Under the pieces are notes generated by a model. The model ran no database searches. It was not told the DNA's origin and saw nothing but the letters and a program-made list of their open reading frames with translations. The position numbers and the translations under genes are program-made. A stretch of DNA of 64,000 bases from BOG-938 sp048498155 (lineage in GTDB: Bacteria > Pseudomonadota > Alphaproteobacteria > Caulobacterales > Caulobacteraceae): positions 119,887-183,886 of the forward strand of contig JBEHYN010000002.1 in assembly GCA_048498155.1 (NCBI GenBank), in the 5' to 3' direction. Shown piece after piece: positions 16,715-25,381 of the stretch (positions within the stretch are counted from its first letter, which is position 1; every line of letters begins with the position of its first letter).

Positions 16715-18577
16715 ATGGATGACCTTCTGAAAGAGGCGAAGGACGCCTTTGAGGTGTGCGTGGCGCATGAGGAGGAGAACCGGGCGCAGGCTCTGGACGA
16801 CATTCGCTTCGCACGGCTAGCCGAGCAGTGGCCGAGCGATGTGCGTCGGGCGCGCGAGCTGGACAACCGGCCGTACCTGACTATCAACCGCCTGCCAGCC
16901 TTCATTCGCCAGGTGGTGAACGATGCGCGGCAGAACCGGCCGGCGATCAAGGTGCATCCTGCGGACGATCAGGCCGACCCGCATGTGGCGCAGATCTACA
17001 ACGGCCTGATCCGCAATATCGAATATGCCTCCGACGCGGACGTGGCCTACGACACCGCGCTGGATGCGGCGGTGACCTCGGGCCTGGGCTACTTCCGGAT
17101 CAATACGCGCTATGCCACGGACGACGGCTTCGATCAGGACATCGTCATCCAGAGGGTGGCTGATCCGTTTTGCATCTATGGCGATCCATACTCGACCGCG
17201 GCCGACAGCGCCGACTGGAACATCGCCTTCGTAATCGACCTGATGCCTAAGGCTCGCTTTGCCGGCCGGTATAAGGGCGCGGATGCGGTCGATTGGGACG
17301 GCTTGGGTTATGGCGCCTTATGCGCGCCCTGGCTGGACGACGAGCGGGTGATGGCGGCCGAATATTGGGTGCGCCATGAGGTGCGCCGGCAGATTCTGGC
17401 CCTGTCCAACGGTGAGCTGGTGGCGGCGGACGAATACGCTCGAAACAAGGCCCTGTTCGACGCTTCCGGCGTAAGCGTGGTGGGCCGTCCGCGAGAGGTG
17501 AGCAGCCATCAGGTCAGGCAGCATGTGCTGACGGGCGCCGAAGTGCTCGACACGGTGGATTGGGCTGGACGGTTCATTCCCATCGTGCCGGTCTATGGCG
17601 ACGAGGTCTTTATGGAAGGGCGGCGGCACCTTCGCTCGCTGGTGCGCGACGCCAAGGACCCGCAGCGGATGTTCAACTATTGGCGCACGACATCGACCGA
17701 GCTGGTGGCCCTGGCGCCGCGCGCGCCGTTCATTGGCCCCAAGGGCGCATTCAAGAGCGATGCGGACAAGTGGGCCAGCGCCAATACGGAGTCCCACGCC
17801 TATATCGAATACGATGGTCAGGTCCCGCCCGAACGGCAGGCCTTTGCCGGGGTTCCGGCCGGCGCCCTTCAGGAGGCATTGAACGCGTCGGACGACATCA
17901 AGTCGATCCTGGGTCTGTACGACGCCTCGCTGGGGGCGGCCTCCAACGAGAGCTCAGGGCGAGCGATCCTGGCGCGACAGAGGGAAGGGGACGTATCCAC
18001 CTTCCACTTCATCGACAATCTGTCGCGCGCCATCCGTCACGCCGGGCGGATCATGATCGATCTGATCCCGCAGGTTTACTCGACCCCGCGCATGTTGCGG
18101 GTGCTGGGGTCGGGCGGTGAGCCGTCGACTGTTGCGGTGAACCAGCCCGGGCAATCGCTCCCCGGCGCCGCGCCCTTGGATGCGGTGTTTGACCTGTCTG
18201 TCGGCAAGTACGACTTGACGGTGGAGGCAGGCCCGAGCTTCACCACCCGGCGTGAGGAGGCGGCCAACCAAATGATCGCACTTATCCGGGCCTTCCCCCA
18301 GGCCGCTCCGGTGTTGGGGGACCTACTGGCTAAGAACCTGGATTGGCCCGGCGCAGACGAGATCGCTCAGCGGCTGAAGACCTTGCTGCCGCCACAACTG
18401 CAGGGAGGGAATAGCGGTCCGGTCGCGGTGTTGGCTCAGCAGGTGCAGGCCCTGCATCAACAGCTCGCAGCTCTGCAGGGCGCTAGAGATCTGCAGGCGC
18501 AGAAGCTGGATGTCGAGCAGTTCCGCGCCGGCACGGAGCGGATGGAAGCCGTGCATAAACTGCAGCCGGCTGGGTAA
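16715..18577 (+). CDS. Phage portal protein, P22 type
   Basis: A 620-residue portal of the P22 gp1 family, forming the dodecameric vertex through which DNA is packaged. The start region (LLKEAKDAFEVCVAHEEENR, then ALDDIRFARLAEQWP) and the block NRLPAFIRQVVNDARQNRP are characteristic. The central RMFNYWRTTSTELVALAP and SSGRAILARQREGDVSTFHF motifs match too. A frame open to 16652 exists, but the ATG at 16715 fits the family N-terminus. The C-terminal 60 residues are Gln-rich and probably helical. It places the cassette with short-tailed (podovirus) morphology rather than the HK97-type particles of RcGTA. Confidence 0.9.
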   Translation: MDDLLKEAKDAFEVCVAHEEENRAQALDDIRFARLAEQWPSDVRRARELDNRPYLTINRLPAFIRQVVNDARQNRPAIKVHPADDQADPHVAQIYNGLIRNIEYASDADVAYDTALDAAVTSGLGYFRINTRYATDDGFDQDIVIQRVADPFCIYGDPYSTAADSADWNIAFVIDLMPKARFAGRYKGADAVDWDGLGYGALCAPWLDDERVMAAEYWVRHEVRRQILALSNGELVAADEYARNKALFDASGVSVVGRPREVSSHQVRQHVLTGAEVLDTVDWAGRFIPIVPVYGDEVFMEGRRHLRSLVRDAKDPQRMFNYWRTTSTELVALAPRAPFIGPKGAFKSDADKWASANTESHAYIEYDGQVPPERQAFAGVPAGALQEALNASDDIKSILGLYDASLGAASNESSGRAILARQREGDVSTFHFIDNLSRAIRHAGRIMIDLIPQVYSTPRMLRVLGSGGEPSTVAVNQPGQSLPGAAPLDAVFDLSVGKYDLTVEAGPSFTTRREEAANQMIALIRAFPQAAPVLGDLLAKNLDWPGADEIAQRLKTLLPPQLQGGNSGPVAVLAQQVQALHQQLAALQGARDLQAQKLDVEQFRAGTERMEAVHKLQPAG

Positions 18578-18597
18578 GGCGCAAATCCTTCGGGAGG

Positions 18598-18632
18598 AAT
18601 TACAGACAGGATCGCGAAATCTGTCTGTAATT
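18598..18632. repeat. Perfect 12-bp inverted repeat in the portal-scaffold gap
   Basis: AATTACAGACAG and CTGTCTGTAATT are separated by 11 bases, starting 20 bases after the portal stop. A GGGAGGA motif lies immediately before the first arm. The 225-base gap (18578-18802) is otherwise without a gene I can support. There is no T-tract after the hairpin, so it is not a standard terminator; a protein-binding site or RNA-processing hairpin is possible. Confidence 0.6.
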
Positions 18633-18802
18633 GGCTCCACCTCCAGCAGCTCTCCGCTCACTGGCCTGCTGCGGGCTCAAGACATTTTCGTTTCGATCTC
18701 ATTGCCCTTGGGCCGCTGACCATAGGCTCAGAGCGCAGCCGTCTCACCTGCGCCCGCTGATGCGGTAACGCGTCTCGATCTTTCTTCCACATTGAGGACC
18801 CC

Positions 18803-19636
18803 ATGAAACAGAACCCGCCGGCTCAGCCGGATGCGGGCGCGGACGCCTATGACCCTGGCGCGCCTGGAGAGATCGATATCGTCGAAGCGCCCCCACCTGA
18901 TGAGGACGAATTGGTCCAGATTGAGCATGAGGGCCAGACCTACGCCGTGCCGGCGGCCTTGAAGGGGGCGCTGATGCGCCAGGCGGATTATACCCGCAAG
19001 ACCCAGGAGCTGGCCGAGCATCGGCGGGCGCTTGAAGCGGGTCATCAGGCTCTGCATGAGATCGCCGAGGCGCATGGCGAACACCTGGCCGACCATGCCC
19101 GGCTGATTGCTCTCGGCGATCAGATCGCGCGGTTGGAGCAGCAAAACTGGCCGGCGCTGCACCAGCAGAACCCGGCCGGCGCCCAACAGCTGCTGACCCA
19201 GCTCTTTCAGATGAAGCAGGCCCACGAGGTCGAGGCCAGCCAACTTGCCCACAAACAACAGGTCCAGGCCTTCGACCAGCAGCGTCAGCACGCCACGCAG
19301 GTAGAACAAGCCAAGGCCCTGCTCGGCCATCACATAGACGGCTGGTCGCCTGAATACGCCGCAGAGCTTGGGCAGTTCGCCATGAGCCAGGGACTGACGC
19401 CGGAGGAAGTCTCCTCGGTCAGCGACCCGCGCCTCGTGGTGTTGCTGCACCATGCCTATCGCGGCCATCAGGCCGGTCAGCAAAAGGCCGCCGGCCAAAG
19501 ACTGGCCCAAGCCCAGGCCGTGCGCCCCGCCGTTCAGGTCGGCGGCGGCGGCTCCGCTCCCAATGATCCCAATCGCATGTCCACCGATGACTGGATGCGC
19601 CACCGGCGCGGCCAGCTCCGCAAAAAGGTTCGATAG
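18803..19636 (+). CDS. Putative phage scaffolding protein
   Basis: A 277-residue protein between portal and coat genes, the usual place for a scaffolding protein. It has an acidic, proline-rich N-terminus and then VQIEHEGQTYAVPAALKGAL with MRQADYTRKTQEL, a motif seen in scaffold-like phage proteins. A long Gln/Ala/His-rich coiled coil (about 65-180) follows, and a basic tail (MRHRRGQLRKKVR) ends it. Basic C-termini of scaffolds bind the coat protein. It ends 3 bases before the coat start. Function is assigned by position and composition. Confidence 0.7.
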   Translation: MKQNPPAQPDAGADAYDPGAPGEIDIVEAPPPDEDELVQIEHEGQTYAVPAALKGALMRQADYTRKTQELAEHRRALEAGHQALHEIAEAHGEHLADHARLIALGDQIARLEQQNWPALHQQNPAGAQQLLTQLFQMKQAHEVEASQLAHKQQVQAFDQQRQHATQVEQAKALLGHHIDGWSPEYAAELGQFAMSQGLTPEEVSSVSDPRLVVLLHHAYRGHQAGQQKAAGQRLAQAQAVRPAVQVGGGGSAPNDPNRMSTDDWMRHRRGQLRKKVR

Positions 19637-19639
19637 ACC

Positions 19640-20833
19640 ATGGCCAACGCCTTCCTCACACCCCAGCAGATCACCCGCGAAGCCTTGCGCGTGCTGCACA
19701 ACAAACTGACGTTCATCGGCAACATCAACCGGCAGTACGACGACAGCTTCGCCAAGTCCGGCGCCAAGATCGGCGACACCCTCAAGATCCGTCTGCCCAA
19801 TCAGTACACCGTGCGTACAGGCAAGATCTTGTCGGCGCAGGACACCGCCGAGCAGAGCGTGTCGCTGCAGATCGCCACCCAGAAGGGGGTGGACGTGAAT
19901 TTCTCGTCCGCCGAATTGACCATGTCGCTGGACGACTTCTCCAGCCGCATCCTGGAGCCGGCCATGGCCGTGCTGGCCGCCTCGCTCGAGGCGGACGCTT
20001 TCAGCATGTACAAGGACGTCTACCAGCAGGTGGGCACGGCGGGGACCACGCCCAACACCCTGCTGACCTATCTGCAGGCGCGGGCGCGGCTGAACAACAG
20101 CTTGACGCCGATGGACGCCAACCGGACGACGCACCTGTCGCCCCTGGCGACGGCCACCATCGTCGACGCGCTAAAGGGTCTGTTCCAGGACTCCAACGCC
20201 ATTCGCGAGCAGTACCGCGAAGGGTCGATGGGGCGCACCGCCGGTTTCGACTGGTTCGAGAACCCGCTGGCGCCTACCCATACCAACGGCAACACTGTGG
20301 CGGGGGTGACGGTGAACGGCGCGGGCCAGACGGGCTCGACGCTCAACATCGGCGGGGTGGCCAATACGAACACCTTCAACCGGGGGACCACCTTCACCAT
20401 CGCGGGGGTCTATGAAGTGCACCCCGAAACCAAGGCGGTCACGCCGCGGTTGCAGCCTTTCGTGATTGCGGCGGACGCGACCATGGCCGGAACCACCGGC
20501 CAGCTTTCAATCAGTCCGGCGATTGTCACGAGCGGGGCGCAGCAGAATGTGAGCGCCTCGCCGGCTAACGGCGCGGCCCTGACCATCACCGGGGCGGCCT
20601 CGACAGGCTATGAGCAGGAAATGGCGTTCCACCGGGACGCCTTCGCTTTCGCCACGGCCGATCTAGTGTTGCCCAAGGGCGTCGATTTCGCAGCGCGCGA
20701 AGTTTACGACGGGGTGTCGATGCGCATCGTGCGCGCCTACGACATCAACAACGACGCCTTCCCGTGCCGGATCGACGTCTTCTACGGCTACAAGACCATC
20801 CGTCCCCAGATGGCCTGCCGCATCACCGCCTAA
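19640..20833 (+). CDS. Major capsid protein, P22 coat type
   Basis: A 397-residue coat protein of the P22 gp5 family. Diagnostic stretches are the N-terminal LTPQQITREALRVLHNKLTF, the following GDTLKIRLPNQYTVRTGK, and the C-terminal REVYDGVSMRIVRAYDIN with IDVFYGYKTIRPQMACRI. The middle (about 215-330) is a Gly/Thr/Ala-rich inserted domain comparable to the P22 I-domain region. The start lies 3 bases after the scaffold-like stop, and a hairpin follows the gene. The reading frame is intact, with no sign of decay. Confidence 0.92.
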   Translation: MANAFLTPQQITREALRVLHNKLTFIGNINRQYDDSFAKSGAKIGDTLKIRLPNQYTVRTGKILSAQDTAEQSVSLQIATQKGVDVNFSSAELTMSLDDFSSRILEPAMAVLAASLEADAFSMYKDVYQQVGTAGTTPNTLLTYLQARARLNNSLTPMDANRTTHLSPLATATIVDALKGLFQDSNAIREQYREGSMGRTAGFDWFENPLAPTHTNGNTVAGVTVNGAGQTGSTLNIGGVANTNTFNRGTTFTIAGVYEVHPETKAVTPRLQPFVIAADATMAGTTGQLSISPAIVTSGAQQNVSASPANGAALTITGAASTGYEQEMAFHRDAFAFATADLVLPKGVDFAAREVYDGVSMRIVRAYDINNDAFPCRIDVFYGYKTIRPQMACRITA

Positions 20834-20848
20834 GCAAACTGGAACTGA

Positions 20849-20880
20849 GCAGCGGGCGGCTTTGGCGGCCCGCTGCGTTT
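20849..20880 (+). terminator. Terminator-like hairpin after the coat gene
   Basis: GCAGCGGGC (20849-20857) pairs perfectly with GCCCGCTGC (20868-20876), followed by GTTTC. The tail is short on T, so it may attenuate rather than stop transcription and set a high coat-to-tail ratio. The next gene starts 16 bases on. Confidence 0.6.
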
Positions 20881-20895
20881 CATTGGGGGTGACGC

Positions 20896-21534
20896 ATGTC
20901 GCTTGATACCTACGACGGCCTGAAAGCCGAGATCGCCGACTGGCTGCGGCGCTCGGACCTGACGGCGGCGATTCCCGCGTTCATCGCCTTGGCCGAGGCG
21001 CAGATGAATCGGCGGCTGCGCGTGCGGCCGATGACGACGCGGCTGGCCCTAACCTGGGACGCCGAATATGTCGCCTTGCCCGCCGATTTCCTGTCCGAGC
21101 GGCTGGTTAAGCTCACCAGCGGGGGTTCGATGGTGCTGCGTTATCGCACGCCCGACGAGATGGACGCCTCCGGGGGAACCACAGCCACTGGCCGCCCGCG
21201 ATCCTATGGCTTGTACGGCGGTGAATTGCGGCTTCAGCCCGCCCCGGACCAAGCCTATGGCGCCGAGCTGGTTTATCTGCAGGCCATCCCGGCCCTGTCG
21301 AACTCCAACCCGAGCAATTGGCTGCTCGCGAGCCATCCGGACGCCTATCTGTACGGGGCCCTGACCCAATCGGCTCCGTATCTGAGAGCGGATGAGCGGC
21401 TTCAGACCTGGACCGCGCTGTTCGGCGCGGTGCTTGCGGACATCGAGACCGCCGACCGCGCCGGGGCGGCGGCCAAACTCCATACCGACGCGCCCATCGC
21501 CGCAGGCGAGCGCTTCGACATCATTAGAGGCTGA
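20896..21534 (+). CDS. Phage tail adaptor (head-tail connector) protein
   Basis: A 212-residue protein of the phage adaptor group that sits beneath the portal in short-tailed phages, comparable in place to P22 gp4. Typical stretches are the start (YDGLKAEIADWLRRSDL, then IPAFIALAEAQMNRRLRVR) and the later YVALPADFLSERLV, YRTPDEMD and LYLYGAL-like segments (HPDAYLYGALTQSAPYL). The gene follows the coat-gene hairpin and ends 1 base before the next start. Assignment rests on these motifs and gene order. Confidence 0.78.
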   Translation: MSLDTYDGLKAEIADWLRRSDLTAAIPAFIALAEAQMNRRLRVRPMTTRLALTWDAEYVALPADFLSERLVKLTSGGSMVLRYRTPDEMDASGGTTATGRPRSYGLYGGELRLQPAPDQAYGAELVYLQAIPALSNSNPSNWLLASHPDAYLYGALTQSAPYLRADERLQTWTALFGAVLADIETADRAGAAAKLHTDAPIAAGERFDIIRG

Positions 21535-21535
21535 G

Positions 21536-22246
21536 ATGGGCGACACCACCACCGCCAACTATGGCTGGACCAAGCCGGAGGTCGGCGCGTCTTCCGATAG
21601 CTGGGGGACCAAGCTGAACGCCGACCTGGACAGCATAGATATGGACCTGAAGGCCGTGGAAAGCGCGGGGGCGGCCCTGCTGTCGCCCGGCATGATCATC
21701 CATTGGTACGGACTGGCGGCAGACTGCCCTTCCGGCTGGCGCATTTGCGACGGGACTGGCGGCACGCCTGACCTGCGCGACCGATTTATTGTCGGCGCGG
21801 GCAATAGCTATGCCTTGAGCGACGGAGGCGGATCGGTCAGCCAGACGATCACGGTAGGCGCCCACACCCTGACCACCGCAGAAATTCCCTCACATAGCCA
21901 CGGCGTCAACGACCCAGGTCACAACCACGGGTTAAGCGATCCGGGTCACGGCCACAGCGTAAGCGATCCGGGTCACTATCACTCGGTCAGCAATGTCAGC
22001 GGCGGCAACAATCGTCAGATTGGGGGCACGCCCACGGCGAACCTCTCGCCCGGCTCGATCAATACGGACAACGCCAACACGGGCGTCTCGATCGACTCCG
22101 CAGGGACTGGGGTGAGCATCAATGGCGCCTATACCGGCTTGAGCACCCAGAACGCGGGCAGCGGTGGGGGGCACAGCCACACCGCAAGCGGCTCGACCAA
22201 CCTGCCGCCCTATTACGGGCTCTATTTCATCATGAAGACGGCCTGA
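21536..22246 (+). CDS. Phage tail fibre/collar protein with HxH metal-binding repeats
   Basis: A 236-residue receptor-binding-type protein. A polar N-terminus (NYGWTKPEVGASSDSWGTKL) is followed by a tail-collar domain (GMIIHWYGLAADCPSGWRICDG, then DLRDRFIVGAG). His-rich 9-residue repeats come next (PGHNHG, PGHGHS, PGHYHS), then 9-residue TGVSI repeats and a C-terminal HSHTASGSTNLPPYYGLYFI. HxH motifs in phage fibre tips coordinate metal ions inside trimeric needles. The start is the ATG just after the adaptor stop; an upstream in-frame extension is rejected because it overlaps the adaptor gene. Confidence 0.85.
   Translation: MGDTTTANYGWTKPEVGASSDSWGTKLNADLDSIDMDLKAVESAGAALLSPGMIIHWYGLAADCPSGWRICDGTGGTPDLRDRFIVGAGNSYALSDGGGSVSQTITVGAHTLTTAEIPSHSHGVNDPGHNHGLSDPGHGHSVSDPGHYHSVSNVSGGNNRQIGGTPTANLSPGSINTDNANTGVSIDSAGTGVSINGAYTGLSTQNAGSGGGHSHTASGSTNLPPYYGLYFIMKTA
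21908..21988 (+). repeat. Three 27-bp tandem repeats in the tail fibre gene
   Basis: Units 21908-21934, 21935-21961 and 21962-21988 each encode nine residues of the form S/N-D-P-G-H-x-H-S/G-V/L. The second and third units share their first 15 bases exactly. Each unit supplies one HxH metal ligand pair to the fibre. Confidence 0.85.
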
Positions 22247-22249
22247 GCC

Positions 22250-23749
22250 GTGGCGTTCATTACCTTGGCGCCGCCGCCCGGCGTTTTTCGCAACGGCACC
22301 CCGTACCAAGCCAAGGGTCGTTGGCGCGACGCCAATCTGATGCGGTTTCAGGAGGACCAGATCAAGCCGGTGGGCGGCTGGCAACTGAGGTCCTCGGCTG
22401 CGGCTTTTTCCGGCGCGGCCCGGGCGGTGCTGAACTGGCGCGACAATTCCAACAGCCGCTGGATCGCGGTGGGAACCCACGCCAAGCTTTATGTGCAAGA
22501 CGAGGCGGGAACCAACCACGACATCTCACCCAGCGGCTTTGCCGTGGGCCGCCCCGACGCAGCGCAAAACCTGGGCTATGGCGGCGGAACCTTCGGCGCG
22601 GGCGCCTATGGCTCACCGCGTCCCAACACGGTGGCCTATCTGCCGGCGACGGTCTGGTCGTTGGATGCCTGGGGCGAGGACCTGGTCGGTTGCTGCGATA
22701 CGGACGGCAAAGTCTATCTGTGGACGCTGGATCCGGCGAGCGCGGCAGCAGCGGTGAGTGGGGCGCCGGTGGACGCTGCGGGCCTAGTGGTGGCCGAGGC
22801 GGGGTTTCTGTTCGTCCTGGGCGCGGGGGGCGACGGGCGAAAGATCGCCTGGTGCGACCAGCAGGACATCACCCAATGGTCCGCCGACGCGACCAACCAG
22901 GCGGGAGATTACGACCTTGCCACCGCCGGCACGCTGCAATGCGGCAAGGCTGTGGCCGGCGGGGTGCTGGCCTTCACCGATGTGGACGTATGGCGGGCGG
23001 CCTATGTGGGGACGCCGCTGGTGTTCGGCTTCAGCCGCGTGGGCTCGGGCTGCGGGGTGATCAGCAAGGGCGCGGTCGCGGCGCGGGATTCCATCGCCGC
23101 CTGGATGGGGCGAGGAGGATTTTGGCTGTTCGACGGCCAGAGCGTGCAGCCTTTGGATTGCGAGGTGCAGGACCATATTTTCGGCGATATCAACGCCGAT
23201 CAGGTCAGCAAGGTCAGCGCGGTGCACTTAGCTGACTTTGGCGAAGTGTGGTGGTTCTATCCCTCGGGGGGCTCCGACGAATGCGACCGTTACGTCGCCT
23301 GGGCTTACCGGGAGAGCGTGCGCCAGCAGCGGAATGTGTGGACGCTCGGGATTCTCTCACGCCTGAGCGGCAGCGGGCGAGGGGTCTATCCCACGCCCTT
23401 GATGGTGGACGCGGCAGGCTATTTATATGAGCACGAGACGGGCGTGGCCTATGGCGGCGACGAGCCGTTCATCGAAAGCGGTCCCATCGAACTAGGCCTG
23501 GGCGACGTGCAGGCCGAGGTGCAACGGCTGGTCCCGGACGAACGGGCCGACGGCGAGGTGACGGCGACTTTTTATGGACGCCTGTGGCCCAACGCACCGG
23601 AGACCACGCTGGGGCCGATGGCGTTGACCAGCCCAACGGACCTATTGTTTCAGGCGCGGGAAATCCGCGTGCGATTCACCGGCGCGGCCAACGCCAGCTG
23701 GCGGATTGGGACCATGCGGCTGGACCTGGTGGCGGGAGATCCCCTGTGA
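22250..23749 (+). CDS. Phage DNA stabilisation/tail nozzle-like protein (P22 gp10-like)
   Basis: A 499-residue, beta-rich protein starting with GTG 3 bases after the fibre gene. The opening PPPGVFRNGTPYQAKGRWRDANLMRF is the typical start of the packaged-DNA stabilisation protein family. Repeated W-rich blades follow (GTHAKLYVQD, CDQQDITQWSADATNQAGDY, GRGGFWLFDGQSVQPLDCEVQDHIFGDI). In P22, gp10 plugs the tail and retains DNA. It overlaps the next small gene by GTGA. Intact length, no frameshift. Confidence 0.8.
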   Translation: MAFITLAPPPGVFRNGTPYQAKGRWRDANLMRFQEDQIKPVGGWQLRSSAAAFSGAARAVLNWRDNSNSRWIAVGTHAKLYVQDEAGTNHDISPSGFAVGRPDAAQNLGYGGGTFGAGAYGSPRPNTVAYLPATVWSLDAWGEDLVGCCDTDGKVYLWTLDPASAAAAVSGAPVDAAGLVVAEAGFLFVLGAGGDGRKIAWCDQQDITQWSADATNQAGDYDLATAGTLQCGKAVAGGVLAFTDVDVWRAAYVGTPLVFGFSRVGSGCGVISKGAVAARDSIAAWMGRGGFWLFDGQSVQPLDCEVQDHIFGDINADQVSKVSAVHLADFGEVWWFYPSGGSDECDRYVAWAYRESVRQQRNVWTLGILSRLSGSGRGVYPTPLMVDAAGYLYEHETGVAYGGDEPFIESGPIELGLGDVQAEVQRLVPDERADGEVTATFYGRLWPNAPETTLGPMALTSPTDLLFQAREIRVRFTGAANASWRIGTMRLDLVAGDPL

Positions 23750-23940
23750 AGCTGGCCGCAGCCCCCGCCCGCTACGATCCCGCCGATCAAGCCCGCCTGC
23801 GCGGCGCGTTGGAACGCGCGGATGCACAGAACCTTAAACGCGGCGCGGCGCAGCCGTATCTGCTGTTGAGCAAGCCGGACGGCACGGTGGGCAAGGTGAC
23901 GGTGGACGGGTCCGGCGTGTTGGTGTGGACGGCGTTGTGA
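23746..23940 (+). CDS. Small phage protein of unknown function
   Basis: A 64-residue protein starting at the GTG of a GTGA overlap with the gp10-like gene. It has an Ala/Arg-rich N-terminal helix followed by a predicted beta segment (QPYLLLSKPDGTVGKVTVDGSGVLVWTAL). I do not recognise a family. The coupling on both sides argues that it is real. The longer in-frame reading from 23584 would overlap the upstream gene and is rejected. Confidence 0.65.
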   Translation: MKLAAAPARYDPADQARLRGALERADAQNLKRGAAQPYLLLSKPDGTVGKVTVDGSGVLVWTAL

Positions 23941-23960
23941 GGGCTGCGGGCGGGCTAAAC

Positions 23961-24437
23961 ATGAGCGACGGGGCGCCGATCACGTTATCCGGCGCCGCTC
24001 GTAAACTGGAGCGACCCCGGCATCGGACGATGAAGCACGATGTTTTGACGCGGAGCACGCGGGAGACCGGGCCTGAAGCTTGGGCGCGGTGTCGGCCCTA
24101 TCTGGAAGCGGCGCTCGAGAAGGCCGGGGGCACGCACGGCATTGAGGACGTGGCCCGGCTGATCGAGCGGGGGGCGGCGCATTTCTGGCCCGGATCGCGG
24201 TGTGCGGCGGTCACCGAATTCTATGACTCTCCCCGGATGCGGGCGCTCAATATCTGGCTGCTGGGCGGCAATCTGCGCGAGCTTCTGGCCTTTGAGCCGG
24301 TGATCGAGGCCTGGGCGCGTGGGCAGGGTTGCGCCCGCATGTTGGGCGGCGGGCCGCGCGCGGGGTGGGCGAGGGCGCTGGCGCCGCTGGGCTACCGGCC
24401 GGGCTGGACCATCTATTGCAAGGATTTGAATCCATGA
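23961..24437 (+). CDS. Putative virion-associated protein with GNAT-like features
   Basis: A 158-residue protein. The second half (HFWPGSRCAAVTEFYDSPR, then ALNIWLLGGNLRELL, then EAWARGQGCARMLGGG and AGWARALAPLGYRP) resembles GNAT-like proteins encoded in podovirus tail regions, comparable in position to T7 gp13-type virion proteins. Catalytic activity is doubtful. The start could be the GTG at 23937 (GTGA overlap), the ATG at 23961 or the ATG at 24030; none has a clear ribosome-binding site. It overlaps the next gene by ATGA. Confidence 0.68.
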   Translation: MSDGAPITLSGAARKLERPRHRTMKHDVLTRSTRETGPEAWARCRPYLEAALEKAGGTHGIEDVARLIERGAAHFWPGSRCAAVTEFYDSPRMRALNIWLLGGNLRELLAFEPVIEAWARGQGCARMLGGGPRAGWARALAPLGYRPGWTIYCKDLNP

Positions 24438-25381
24438 GCTTTTCGTCCAAAAGTAGCCAGCAGACCTCGTCCGGCGCATCGAGCTATGCGCCTGACCCGA
24501 CCTTGCTCGGCGACCTCTACAGCAATCTGGGCCGCGCTCAGGCCTTAGCCAACACGCCGTTCCAGCCCTACGCCGGGCAGATGACCGCTGGATTCAGCCC
24601 CTACCAGACACAGGCGCAAGGGGATCTGGCCGCCATTGGCGCCGGTCACGCCGGATCGGCGCCGGTGGGCGCGGCGATCAGCACGGCGCAAAGCGTGGCC
24701 GGCTATGCCCCGCAGATGATCCAAGCCCCCCTGCTGAAGCAGATTGATCTGTCGCCCTATATGAACCCCTATCAGTCCGGAGTGATCGACAGCACCATGG
24801 GCGAGCTGGAGCGGCAGCGGAGGATGCAGGGGGCAGCCAACAACGCCCAGGCCACGGCGGCCGGGGCCTTTGGCGGTTCGCGCTCGGCGGTGCTGCAAAA
24901 CCTGAGCGACGACAGCTTTGACCGAACCTTGGCCTCCACACTGGCCAATCTGAACCAAGGTAATTTCAGCCAGGCCCAGGCGGCGGCGCAAGGTGACCTG
25001 AGCCGGCAGATGGCCGCGAGCCAGGCCAACCAGAGCGCCGGCCTGCAAGGCCAGGGGCTGAACCTGAACGCGGCGAACACCTTGGGCAATCTGGGGAATG
25101 TGCAGTTGAACCAGGCGCTGCAGCAGGCCGGCGCTCTGAACAGCGCGGGTGAGGCGCAGCAGCAGAACCAGCAGGCCCAGCTGAACGCCGCCTATCAGCA
25201 GTGGCTGCTGGCTCAGCAGTATCCGATCACTATGCAGACCCTGATGAACCAGACCCTGGGGACGTTTCCGGGCAACTATGGAACGACATCTACGACGGGC
25301 TCCAGCAGCGGGACGAGCGATAGCGCGGGCTTTGATTGGGGCTCGATTTTCACGCCGATCAGCTTTCCATTCAAATCATGA
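24434..25381 (+). CDS. Putative phage ejection/internal virion protein, Gln/Ala-rich
   Basis: A 315-residue protein of low complexity: Gln, Ala, Ser, Asn and Leu dominate, with long helical stretches (QAAAQGDLSRQMAASQANQ, then LQQAGALNSAGEAQQQNQQ). YMNPYQSGVIDSTMGELERQ is a recognisable motif of podovirus proteins encoded downstream of the tail genes, where P22 has ejection proteins. It starts in an ATGA overlap and ends in another. Function is assigned by position only. Confidence 0.7.
   Translation: MSFSSKSSQQTSSGASSYAPDPTLLGDLYSNLGRAQALANTPFQPYAGQMTAGFSPYQTQAQGDLAAIGAGHAGSAPVGAAISTAQSVAGYAPQMIQAPLLKQIDLSPYMNPYQSGVIDSTMGELERQRRMQGAANNAQATAAGAFGGSRSAVLQNLSDDSFDRTLASTLANLNQGNFSQAQAAAQGDLSRQMAASQANQSAGLQGQGLNLNAANTLGNLGNVQLNQALQQAGALNSAGEAQQQNQQAQLNAAYQQWLLAQQYPITMQTLMNQTLGTFPGNYGTTSTTGSSSGTSDSAGFDWGSIFTPISFPFKS

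Noticed and set aside
18728..20134. 468-codon minus-strand frame opposite the scaffold and coat genes
   Set aside because: A GC-rich shadow of two confidently assigned plus-strand genes, with repetitive His/Gly/Leu composition typical of antisense frames.
21908..21988. Short regular repeats considered as CRISPR
   Set aside because: They are in-frame 27-bp coding repeats of a fibre protein, without spacers of equal length or cas genes.
22321..23235. 304-codon frame overlapping the gp10-like gene
   Set aside because: Arg/Gly-rich out-of-frame reading of a gene with clear phage protein motifs.
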